A DNA stretch of 33,315 nt from Streptomycetaceae bacterium (GTDB taxonomy: Bacteria; Actinomycetota; Actinomycetes; Nanopelagicales; Nanopelagicaceae). This document shows, one piece after another, positions 8,901 through 18,587 of the stretch. The translations under genes and the position numbers were made by a program. Position 1 is the first letter of the stretch. Each line of letters opens with the position of its first letter. The notes below the pieces were generated by a model that saw only the letters and a program-made list of their open reading frames with translations, was not told where the DNA came from and searched no databases. The DNA lies in assembly GCA_027486075.1 (NCBI GenBank), contig JAIXPU010000095.1:1-33315 (forward strand), given 5' to 3'.

Positions 8901-9508
8901 TTGAGATTAAGGACCTCACGGTTGCACGAGGCAAGCGCATCGTTGTTGATAATTTCAGCGCCACTCTGGTGCCCGCTTCCATTACTGCAATTACCGGCCC
9001 CAACGGTTGTGGCAAGAGCACACTCGCACAGGCAATTGCAGGGGATTTGAAGTATCAGTCAGGTCAGATCACGATCGCAGGACGTGAGCTGCAGACAATT
9101 ACTTTAGAAGAACAGGCAGAGCTAAGGTCGGTGGTTGAGCAGAATAGAAATTATTGGCTTTCATTTACTGCCCGTGAAGTGATTGCGATGGGGCAGAGCA
9201 AAGCAAACTTGGCGCGGATGGAAGGCGTCATGAAGCGCCTGCAGATAGCCGACTATGCCGATCAATCTGTCACAACTCTTTCAGGGGGACAGGCGCAACG
9301 TATAGATCTAGCACGAGCCTTAATTCGAGATACGCCCATCTACATCTTTGATGAACCGCTGTCGGCGCAAGATAGTCAGAGCAAAGTTCGAGTCATCGAG
9401 GAGTTCAAGGCGATGAGAAGTGCCGGAAAGACTCTGATTGTGATCGCCCATAGCGATCGTGAATCACTGAGTTGGTGCGATCAGATTATTGATTTCACTC
9501 ATCACTAA
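8897..9508 (+). CDS. hmuV: ABC transporter ATP-binding protein (HmuV-like)
   Basis: Walker A GPNGCGKST, signature TLSGGQAQRIDLARAL, Walker B IYIFDEPLSAQD. ATG at 8897 overlaps the permease stop (ATGA). Confidence 0.85.
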   Translation: MIEIKDLTVARGKRIVVDNFSATLVPASITAITGPNGCGKSTLAQAIAGDLKYQSGQITIAGRELQTITLEEQAELRSVVEQNRNYWLSFTAREVIAMGQSKANLARMEGVMKRLQIADYADQSVTTLSGGQAQRIDLARALIRDTPIYIFDEPLSAQDSQSKVRVIEEFKAMRSAGKTLIVIAHSDRESLSWCDQIIDFTHH

Positions 9509-9952
9509 CGGCCAAGTCTTAGCAAAGCTGGGATGCAGCGGCAGGCGAGTTACATCATCGAATTTCACCCAACGCACCTCATGTGATTCGTCGTTGAGTT
9601 CATGGCCTTCTAGCTTCTCATTGGCTTGCGCTATCACTGTTGAATAACTCCAGCCATCGTGATCATCGGTAAATGTGTGTAGTGGCTCTAAATCTGCAGG
9701 GTTAATTCCAGTCTCTTCGACCGCTTCTCGGATAGCGCCTTCAATGACAGTCTCATGAGAATCACGAGCGCCACCAGGAATGCCCCAAGTATCGCCGTTA
9801 TGTACCCACGGTGCGCGATGCTGTAACAAGATCGCGCCGTCGCGGATTATTAAAAGACCGGCTGCGCCAAATTTGCCCCAATGCTTAGAGCCGCATGTGC
9901 ATTCGATCCACCCATCACCATCGCGCGCTGCCATACGGGCTAGCGTATCCAC
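9464..9952 (-). CDS. NUDIX hydrolase
   Basis: Nudix box GGARDSHETVIEGAIREAVEETGI; N-terminal CTCGSKHWGKFGAAGLLI. Confidence 0.93.
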   Translation of the reverse strand: MDTLARMAARDGDGWIECTCGSKHWGKFGAAGLLIIRDGAILLQHRAPWVHNGDTWGIPGGARDSHETVIEGAIREAVEETGINPADLEPLHTFTDDHDGWSYSTVIAQANEKLEGHELNDESHEVRWVKFDDVTRLPLHPSFAKTWPLVMSEINNLIAPTQ

Positions 9953-10006
9953 AGTTGCCGAATTTTCCTCTGATGAACTCTGCGCCCGCCACCTAACCTC
10001 CCGCGC

Positions 10007-10747
10007 ATGAAGAAGCTACTTATAACAACGTTACTTATTGCACTGGTGCCACAGCCCGCGATGGGAGCCGATTGCAATGAAAAGGCATGTATTGATGTCT
10101 ACACCCAAGATGGAAAGATCGTCATTGAAGGTCGCAAGGGGACAGGGCCAAAAGCCACAGAGGCAGTCACACCCAAACCTGCAGTAAGCCGAAAACCAAC
10201 CCCAAAACCTAAAGTTACCCCCACACAGAAACCGAAAGTTCTGACAACGAAGAAACCGGTTGTCGTTAAACCGCGCACCGTCAAGAAACCAACTCCGGGG
10301 GCAACGAAGGCTGCCACATCGCTGAGTGACAAGTTAGTTGAGATGCTGCCTACTGCAGGAATTGCATACTCACCCTCCTTTCAACCGCTGATTAAAGTGC
10401 CGGTCTTCTTCTGGAGCGATGTTCCCGAAGTGATTAACAAAAAAATCTCTATTGTCGGTGAAGTCGTAGAAGTGCAATTAAAGCCAACCTTTATCTGGCA
10501 TTACGGCGATGGCGTCATCTTTCCTACTCGCAAAGTGGGCGCTGGCTATCCCGATGGCGAGATTCAACATAGCTATACCAATCCAGGCCATTACCTGATT
10601 GAGCTCATCACTATTTGGAGCGGTGAATTTACGGTGCAGGGCGTTAAGGCCCGCATCCCCGGCGATATCAAATCAGTTTCAGTATTGCCGATCACCGTTG
10701 TTGCAGCTCCCAGTCGCTTTACCTCACCCATCACTTACCTACGTTAA
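10007..10747 (+). CDS. Secreted protein with K/P/T-rich linker and PKD-like domain, unknown function
   Basis: Signal peptide MKKLLITTLLIALVPQPAMG; low-complexity TPKP/KKPT linker; FIWHYGDG...YPDGEIQHSYTNPGHYLIELIT is PKD-like. Confidence 0.75.
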   Translation: MKKLLITTLLIALVPQPAMGADCNEKACIDVYTQDGKIVIEGRKGTGPKATEAVTPKPAVSRKPTPKPKVTPTQKPKVLTTKKPVVVKPRTVKKPTPGATKAATSLSDKLVEMLPTAGIAYSPSFQPLIKVPVFFWSDVPEVINKKISIVGEVVEVQLKPTFIWHYGDGVIFPTRKVGAGYPDGEIQHSYTNPGHYLIELITIWSGEFTVQGVKARIPGDIKSVSVLPITVVAAPSRFTSPITYLR

Positions 10748-10759
10748 CGAAAGGCCTTT

Positions 10760-11749
10760 ATGACAACTCTAACTTCACCACATGACCTGCTTGCCGCTAT
10801 TCCATTTCTGATTGGCTACCACCCAGAAAACTCTCTGGTCTTGGTAGCGCTCAAAGATGACAACGTTGGAATGGCGATGCGAGTAGATATGCCCACCGAT
10901 ATTGCACCTGAAAGTTATGACTTACTTGCCTCACATTTTCAGCGCGAGGCAGCTGATGCCGCGTTGATTGTGGCCTATGTAGATTCGCAGAGTGACCCAG
11001 AAGCTGTCCTTATCAATACCTCCGCTGCGCTATTACGCGCAGGCATTTCCATTAAGGAATCTCTTATCGTCTCGGATGGGCGTTATCGCTCGATGCTTTG
11101 TCACGATTCTGAATGCTGCCCGCCACTAGGTAGCCCCATTCCTGAATTCGATTCATCGCGTATTGCTGCCGAACATGTGATTGCAGGACACCCCATGCCC
11201 TTTGCCAACGTTTCAGGTTTAGTGCAATCCATTGCAGCGCTGCCTTCAGCGATGCAAGAGAGTTGGCAGAGTGAAGTGCGCGCCTTTTGGATCGAGAGCG
11301 ACTCTGAAAGCCTGCTCGACCTACAACGCGATGGCGCCACTGCCGTCATTGATTTAGCTGGTGAATACGCCTTAGGTCGGGGCGCTGAAGATCGCGAACT
11401 GGCGGCGCGCGTTATTGGACGCATCAGCGATATTCAGGTGCGCGACTATGCGCTGGGCAGCCATAACGATGAGACAGCAGATGCGTATTGGCAGATGTGG
11501 CGAGAGCTGTTATTGATTGCTCCTCGTGGATTCGTTGCGCCCATTGCATCCATCTTCGCCGCCCTTGCCTACGAGCGAGGCGAAGGAGCCCTTGCCCACA
11601 AGGCGCTGGATCGGGCGCTGGCCGATGATGAACGCTATTCGCTAGCTCTCTTGCTCCGTCGCGTCTTTACCGCTGGGTGGCCGCCACAATCCTTTAGCGC
11701 GATGCGGGCGGAGCTCCATCCAAAAGTTGTCGCTGCAATCTTCGGGTAA
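10760..11749 (+). CDS. DUF4192 domain protein
   Basis: MTTLTSPHDLLAAIPFLIGYHPENSLVLVALKDDNVGMAMRVDMP is the typical DUF4192 N-terminus found in actinobacteria. Confidence 0.88.
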   Translation: MTTLTSPHDLLAAIPFLIGYHPENSLVLVALKDDNVGMAMRVDMPTDIAPESYDLLASHFQREAADAALIVAYVDSQSDPEAVLINTSAALLRAGISIKESLIVSDGRYRSMLCHDSECCPPLGSPIPEFDSSRIAAEHVIAGHPMPFANVSGLVQSIAALPSAMQESWQSEVRAFWIESDSESLLDLQRDGATAVIDLAGEYALGRGAEDRELAARVIGRISDIQVRDYALGSHNDETADAYWQMWRELLLIAPRGFVAPIASIFAALAYERGEGALAHKALDRALADDERYSLALLLRRVFTAGWPPQSFSAMRAELHPKVVAAIFG

Positions 11750-11760
11750 TATTTGCGCCA

Positions 11761-11874
11761 GGTCACGAGTTTTCATCGATAGCCCCGGCTGATGAGACGG
11801 CAACCCTCCACCGCGGTGGGGTGCTCCGGGTGACGACCAGGCAGGTGCACTCACGGTGTAGCTGCAAGTGCGTG
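11761..11874 (+). ncRNA. SAM riboswitch, SAM-IV type, upstream of metX
   Basis: GGTCACGAG...ATAGCCCCGGCTGATGAGACGGCAACCCTCCACCGCGGTGGGGTGCTCCGGGTGACGACCAGGCA closely matches the SAM-IV consensus core, with a 3' hairpin (GTGCACTCAC...GTGCGTG). Located directly upstream of a methionine biosynthesis gene. Confidence 0.88.
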
Positions 11875-11882
11875 AAGGATTT

Positions 11883-12986
11883 ATGGCAATGAGTAAAAGA
11901 CCCGACCACAACGTCACCGGTGCATGGCTAGAAGGCGATGACCCAGGGGAACGTAAGTTCCTCAAGATCGGTTATCTGCTCCTTGAAAACGGCGAAACGC
12001 TTCCAGATATCACCATCGCATATCAAAGTTGGGGAACGCTCAATAAAGATAAATCCAATGCAATTTTAATTAACCATGCAATGACTGGATGGTCTGATGT
12101 CACGGGTTGGTGGCCGCACATGGTTGGTCCTGGTCTGCCCTTTGATACAGATAAATATTTTGTAGTCTGCCCTAACGTCATTGGTGGCTGTCAGGGATCA
12201 ACCGGGCCATCATCGATTGCACCAGATGGAAAACGTTACGGTTCTCGTTTTCCCATCATCACCATCCGCGACATGGTCAACGCCGAAGTTGCCTTTAGCG
12301 ATGCCCTTGGAATCGAAAAGTACGCCTTAGCGGTGGGTCCATCTCTTGGTGGAATGCGCTCGCTGGAATGGGCGGTGCAACTGCCACATCGCGTCGGAGC
12401 TATCTGCACAATTGGTTCATCTGCAGTCGCCACAGGAGATCAGATCGGAACTGCTGCGATTCAAATTCGCGCCATTAAATCTGATCCTCACTTCAGCGGT
12501 GGTGATTACTACGAGCAAGAGCGCGGACCTATTGAAGGCATGGGAATCGCTCGTCGTATCGCCCACCTGACCTATCGCACTGAATCTGAGATGGATGTGC
12601 GCTTTGGCCGCCAACTACAGGGCGATGACACGGGGCGCTACGCCGTTGAGTCATATCTTGACCATCAGGCGAGCAAGTTGGCCAAGAGGTTCGATGCCAA
12701 TACTTATATCGCGCTCACTGATGCCATGAACTCTCACGATATTGGCCGTGACCGCGGGGGAGTCGTCAAAGCCCTCGAGGGCATCACAGTTCCGACCATT
12801 GTGGTCTCGATTGATACTGATCGCCTCTTCCCACCTCGACTTCAGGTTGAGATTTCCGAGCTTGTACCGACCGCAGAAGCCCCAATAGTCATCAGTTCTG
12901 ACTTCGGACACGATGGATTCTTGGTCGAGGCCGAGGCGATGGGCGATGCGATTCGGCGCGCGTTGCACGTTGCAGGTACAATATAG
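11883..12986 (+). CDS. metX: Homoserine O-acetyltransferase
   Basis: [98 protein letters not shown]. Start is ATG 11883 or 11889; the ORF track starts at GTG 11868. Confidence 0.94.
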   Translation: MAMSKRPDHNVTGAWLEGDDPGERKFLKIGYLLLENGETLPDITIAYQSWGTLNKDKSNAILINHAMTGWSDVTGWWPHMVGPGLPFDTDKYFVVCPNVIGGCQGSTGPSSIAPDGKRYGSRFPIITIRDMVNAEVAFSDALGIEKYALAVGPSLGGMRSLEWAVQLPHRVGAICTIGSSAVATGDQIGTAAIQIRAIKSDPHFSGGDYYEQERGPIEGMGIARRIAHLTYRTESEMDVRFGRQLQGDDTGRYAVESYLDHQASKLAKRFDANTYIALTDAMNSHDIGRDRGGVVKALEGITVPTIVVSIDTDRLFPPRLQVEISELVPTAEAPIVISSDFGHDGFLVEAEAMGDAIRRALHVAGTI

Positions 12987-13041
12987 GTATTGCTTCGAGC
13001 GGTTCGAAGAACAGGTAAGTAAAACAAACCAAAGGACAATT

Positions 13042-14994
<1,953 letters not shown>

Positions 14995-14999
14995 AAACT

Positions 15000-15185
15000 A
15001 TGTCTGACGCTAAAGCCTTCGTCAATCCAAAGAGCGGATCTATCCGCATCACGGGCACTGTCGACATGGTTGATGCCGATGGCAATCTGATTGAAACTAT
15101 CGAGAACCCAAAGTTCTGCGGCTGTGGCCAATCAAAAGAAAAACCCTTATGCGATGGTTCGCATAAGGGCCTTCTCAAAGATTAA
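15000..15185 (+). CDS. CDGSH-type iron-sulfur protein
   Basis: 61 aa; PKFCGCGQSKEKPLCDGSHKGL contains the canonical CxC...C-D-G-S-H cluster-binding motif. Confidence 0.9.
   Translation: MSDAKAFVNPKSGSIRITGTVDMVDADGNLIETIENPKFCGCGQSKEKPLCDGSHKGLLKD
15134..15169 (-). terminator. Rho-independent terminator for the minus-strand DUF7455 gene, lying inside the plus-strand CDGSH coding sequence
   Basis: Minus strand reads CCCTTATGCGA-ACCA-TCGCATAAGGG-TTTTTCTTTTG: perfect 11-bp stem, 4-nt loop and T-tract, about 18 nt after the minus-strand stop. Confidence 0.8.
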
Positions 15186-15186
15186 G

Positions 15187-15396
15187 TTACTTAACTTCAA
15201 CCAGCTTCTCTGACTCGTCCTGAATCTTTGCAGCAACGGTCTTAAGCTTTTCTGCATATTCCTTGCCGTGATGGGCACAGAACATGAGTTCGCCACCAGT
15301 TACCAGAGTTGCACGCACGTAAGCTTGTGCACCACAACGATCGCAACGATCGAGGGCATTTAGAGGTGTGGATTCGAGGATTACTTGCTCGGTCAT
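15187..15396 (-). CDS. DUF7455-type small zinc-ribbon-like actinobacterial protein
   Basis: 69 aa; LDRCDRCGAQAYVRATLVTGGELMFCAHHGKEY has CxxC...CxxH putative metal ligands. Confidence 0.8.
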   Translation of the reverse strand: MTEQVILESTPLNALDRCDRCGAQAYVRATLVTGGELMFCAHHGKEYAEKLKTVAAKIQDESEKLVEVK

Positions 15397-15622
15397 CGCG
15401 CTCTCCGTTCGCTTAGTGGGAAGTTCTTGTACTTCTATGGAACATCATGCCAGTTCTCTTTATTCCCCGCTCGGTAAAAAGATTCCAATTTTGTAAACTT
15501 TTATCCTTTTGAGCGCATAAATATCGATAATTTAGGGTCAAATCACAGATGGATATCTATATATAGGGCTCCTCGGCGCGCTTACCCAGATGCAAACCAT
15601 TTGCTGGCTAACCTTTGCCACC

Positions 15623-17710
15623 GTGGCCGACGAATTGAACTTCACCCCTGAGGCGAATTCTCAAGATAGCTATACCGCCAAAGACCTGGCAGTTCTTGAA
15701 GGCCTTGATGCCGTTCGTAAGCGCCCGGGAATGTATATCGGTTCTACCGATTCGCGCGGTTTACAACACTGTCTCTGGGAGATTATCGATAACTCAGTAG
15801 ATGAAGCGCTAGCTGGTCACTGCAAGAAGATTGAAATTAATCTTGAATCTGATGGCTCAGTAGAAGTTCACGATGATGGCCGTGGAATTCCAGTAGATAA
15901 AGAACCAAAGACCGGACTTACCGGTGTTGAAGTTGTGATGACCAAACTGCATGCTGGCGGAAAATTCGGTGGTGGTTCATATGCTGCCTCAGGCGGATTG
16001 CACGGTGTGGGCGCATCTGTTGTGAACGCGCTGGCTGAACGCCTTGATGTTGAAGTTGACCGTAACGGCAAGATTTACTGGATGTCTTTCAAGCGCGGAG
16101 TCGCGGGCGTTTTTGATGGCGATGGTCCAAAGGCAGAGTTCACACCGCAATCAGGTCTGCGCACCATCGGAAAGATTTCTGCCAAGGTAACAGGTACACG
16201 TACTAAGTGGTGGTCAGATCGCCAGATCTTCCTTAGGGATGCCGAACTAGACCTCGAAGATATCTACGCACGTGCTCGCCAAACATCATTCTTAGTTCCA
16301 GGTCTTTCCATCACCGTTAACGATAACCGCAAGAAGGAGAAGAGCTCTCAGGTCTTCTTCCATAAGGGCGGAATCTCTGAATACTGCGACTTCTTGCAAC
16401 CAGATGCACCAGTAGGCGAAGTCATTCGTATCTACGGCAGCGGTCACTACCAAGAGACTGTTCCTGTTCTCGATGACAAGGGGCACATGGTCTCTACTGA
16501 TGTTGAGCGCGATATGGAAGTTGATATCGCCCTTAAGTGGGGGATGGGCTTTGATACAACGCTGCGATCCTTCGTCAACATCATCGCAACTCCTAAAGGC
16601 GGCTCACACGTGCTGGGCTTTGAGCGCGCCATCACCAAAGCATTTAACGAAGCGATGCGCAGCGCCGGAATCTTGAAGAAGAACGAGGCAGATGTCATTA
16701 AAGACGATGTAATGGAAGGCCTCACCGCTGTCGTCACAGTTCGTATGTCAGAGCCACAGTTTGAAGGACAGACGAAGGAAGTTCTCGGAACTGCAGCTGC
16801 GACCAAGATTGTCTCGACAGTAGTTGCGGATAAGTTAAAAGAATTCTTTGCCACCACTCGCCGTATCGATAAGGCCAACGGTAAGTTGATCATGGAAAAG
16901 ATTGCTGGTGCATCACGTACGCGCATTAGCGCCCGTGCTCATAAAGATCTGCAGCGTCGTAAGAACGCACTTGAATCTTCATCTCTTCCAACCAAGCTCT
17001 CTGATTGCCGCTCTGAAGATGTCACTCGTACTGAACTCTTTATCGTTGAAGGTGATTCGGCGCTAGGCACGACCAAGGCTGCCCGTAACTCTGAATACCA
17101 AGCAATTCTTCCCATCCGCGGCAAGATTCTGAATGTGCAGAAGGCATCTCTTTCGCAGATGCTCGATGATAAAGAGTGCGGCTCCATCATTCAGGTGATT
17201 GGTGCTGGCTCAGGAAAGTCATTTGAACTCGATGAAGCGCGCTACGGCCGCGTGATCTTGATGTCTGATGCTGATGTTGATGGCGCTCATATTCGCTGCC
17301 TACTTCTGACTTTGATGTATCGCTATATGCGCCCGATGCTAGATGCCGGTCGCGTCTTTGCAGCGATTCCACCGCTTCACCGCATTGAAACCATGGGTGG
17401 CGGCGGCAAGAAGGGCGAATACATCTACACATATTCAGATGATGAGATGAAGAGAGTCACTGCAGATTTAAGAAAACAGGGCAAGAAGTGGAAAGAGCCA
17501 ATCCAGCGTTATAAGGGCCTCGGCGAGATGGATGCTGATCAGCTACGTGAAACCACAATGGATCCTGATGCACGTACCTTGCGCCGAATTACTGTTCCAG
17601 ATGGTGAAGCGGCAGAGCGTATGTTTGAGCTTCTGATGGGCTCAGATGTTGCGCCTCGTAAGGAATTTATCGCAACTGCTGAAATTGATCGCGAGCAGAT
17701 CGACGCTTAG
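15623..17710 (+). CDS. parE: Type IIA topoisomerase subunit B (topoisomerase IV/ParE-like)
   Basis: LEGLDAVRKRPGMYIGSTDSRGLQHCLWEIIDNSVDEALAGHC, GGLHGVGASVVNALAERL, FIVEGDSALGTTKAARNSEYQAILPIRGKILNVQKA, QRYKGLGEMDADQL. GTG start at 15623 preferred over the 15590 ATG. Confidence 0.92.
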   Translation: MADELNFTPEANSQDSYTAKDLAVLEGLDAVRKRPGMYIGSTDSRGLQHCLWEIIDNSVDEALAGHCKKIEINLESDGSVEVHDDGRGIPVDKEPKTGLTGVEVVMTKLHAGGKFGGGSYAASGGLHGVGASVVNALAERLDVEVDRNGKIYWMSFKRGVAGVFDGDGPKAEFTPQSGLRTIGKISAKVTGTRTKWWSDRQIFLRDAELDLEDIYARARQTSFLVPGLSITVNDNRKKEKSSQVFFHKGGISEYCDFLQPDAPVGEVIRIYGSGHYQETVPVLDDKGHMVSTDVERDMEVDIALKWGMGFDTTLRSFVNIIATPKGGSHVLGFERAITKAFNEAMRSAGILKKNEADVIKDDVMEGLTAVVTVRMSEPQFEGQTKEVLGTAAATKIVSTVVADKLKEFFATTRRIDKANGKLIMEKIAGASRTRISARAHKDLQRRKNALESSSLPTKLSDCRSEDVTRTELFIVEGDSALGTTKAARNSEYQAILPIRGKILNVQKASLSQMLDDKECGSIIQVIGAGSGKSFELDEARYGRVILMSDADVDGAHIRCLLLTLMYRYMRPMLDAGRVFAAIPPLHRIETMGGGGKKGEYIYTYSDDEMKRVTADLRKQGKKWKEPIQRYKGLGEMDADQLRETTMDPDARTLRRITVPDGEAAERMFELLMGSDVAPRKEFIATAEIDREQIDA

Positions 17711-17714
17711 CGTC
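17702..17714 (+). terminator. Candidate weak bidirectional-stop hairpin GACGC-TTA-GCGTC followed by CTTCTTCTTCTTC
   Basis: 5-bp perfect stem whose loop holds the overlapping stop codons of both convergent genes, followed on the plus strand by a pyrimidine tract. Confidence 0.35.
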
Positions 17715-18570
17715 CTTCTTCTTCTTCGACCTCTTCTTCACCTTCTTCTTCGCCATAACCCGCAGTTGATGCAGGTGGTGTAATCACTTTGGCGCTATCA
17801 GTTGCTGAAACTGTTGAGCCGAGGGCGCCAATAAGGAAACCTTGCAGGACGTTATTTGGCTTACCCTGATTGCTATGTTGATTTGTAAAGGCGGCTGAGC
17901 CATCTTTTCCGCAGATATTCTTCAGGACCGATTGGCCACCAGGGTGGCGCTGAATGTAAGAAGTTAAGTTATAAACATTTCCGTTTACAACACTCCAGCA
18001 ATCTGATGCGGAGTTATGTTTTGCGACTTCTTGAGCAGAAAGCATGAGCTGCCCGCTAGCATTTCCGCCAGTTGTTCCTGAAGGCGGCGGTGAAACATCA
18101 GATGTGATGGGCGCAGCCTCTGCAACGCGATCTTTCCAGGCAGAAGAAGCGCCTGAATGGCCAACAACTACTGTCAGTACCAGGCTAGCTGCAGCAACGA
18201 TTGTGGTCACAGCTTTAAGGGATGTATTAAGAAGGTGAGATTGCGCAAAGGCTTTCTCTTTCGACCTTTGCAGGAAGTACCAAACTGCGACGAGAGCGCC
18301 AAAGATGAGCACGACATTGCGCAGACGTTCACCTTGAATTGCGTGATCTACAGGAAGCCCAACTCTTTCAGCCAATTCTTCACCAGATGAGCTGGCAATC
18401 ACGCCGCTTACTACAGCGATAGCCACAGCAGCAAGAACGAGTGGCGTATAAGTTTTGCGAATCTTTTCGCTCAAGAGAACGAGAATGAATCCGATAGCCG
18501 AGAGCGGGATAAATACAGCAGCTGCGTGAACTACTAGCGGGTGAAGCGGTAAACCAAAAATTAGATCCAT
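17707..18570 (-). CDS. DUF2231-like membrane protein fused to a C-terminal cytochrome b5-like heme domain with acidic tail
   Basis: N-terminus MDLIFGLPLHPLVVHAAAVFIPLSAIGF with four hydrophobic segments; C-terminus AQEVAKHNSASDCWSVVNGNVYNLTSYIQRHPGGQSVLKNICGKDGSAAFTNQHSN (HPGG plus second His) then YGEEEGEEEVEEEEGR. Confidence 0.85.
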   Translation of the reverse strand: MDLIFGLPLHPLVVHAAAVFIPLSAIGFILVLLSEKIRKTYTPLVLAAVAIAVVSGVIASSSGEELAERVGLPVDHAIQGERLRNVVLIFGALVAVWYFLQRSKEKAFAQSHLLNTSLKAVTTIVAAASLVLTVVVGHSGASSAWKDRVAEAAPITSDVSPPPSGTTGGNASGQLMLSAQEVAKHNSASDCWSVVNGNVYNLTSYIQRHPGGQSVLKNICGKDGSAAFTNQHSNQGKPNNVLQGFLIGALGSTVSATDSAKVITPPASTAGYGEEEGEEEVEEEEGR

Positions 18571-18587
18571 GAGAGTAATTCTATTCT

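Noticed and set aside
12993-13009. CTTCGA-GCGGT-TCGAAG inverted repeat just upstream of the sigma factor gene, considered as a LexA/SOS box
   Set aside because: Half-site order and spacing do not match the actinobacterial TCGAAC-N4-GTTCGA motif; possibly just a short leader hairpin.
15397-15622. AT-rich gap upstream of parE, considered for a hidden small RNA or tRNA
   Set aside because: No cloverleaf or strong conserved structure could be recognised; most likely divergent promoters for DUF7455 and parE.
16447-16926. 159 aa minus-strand ORF inside parE
   Set aside because: Antisense to conserved topoisomerase coding sequence, with no RBS or domain evidence.
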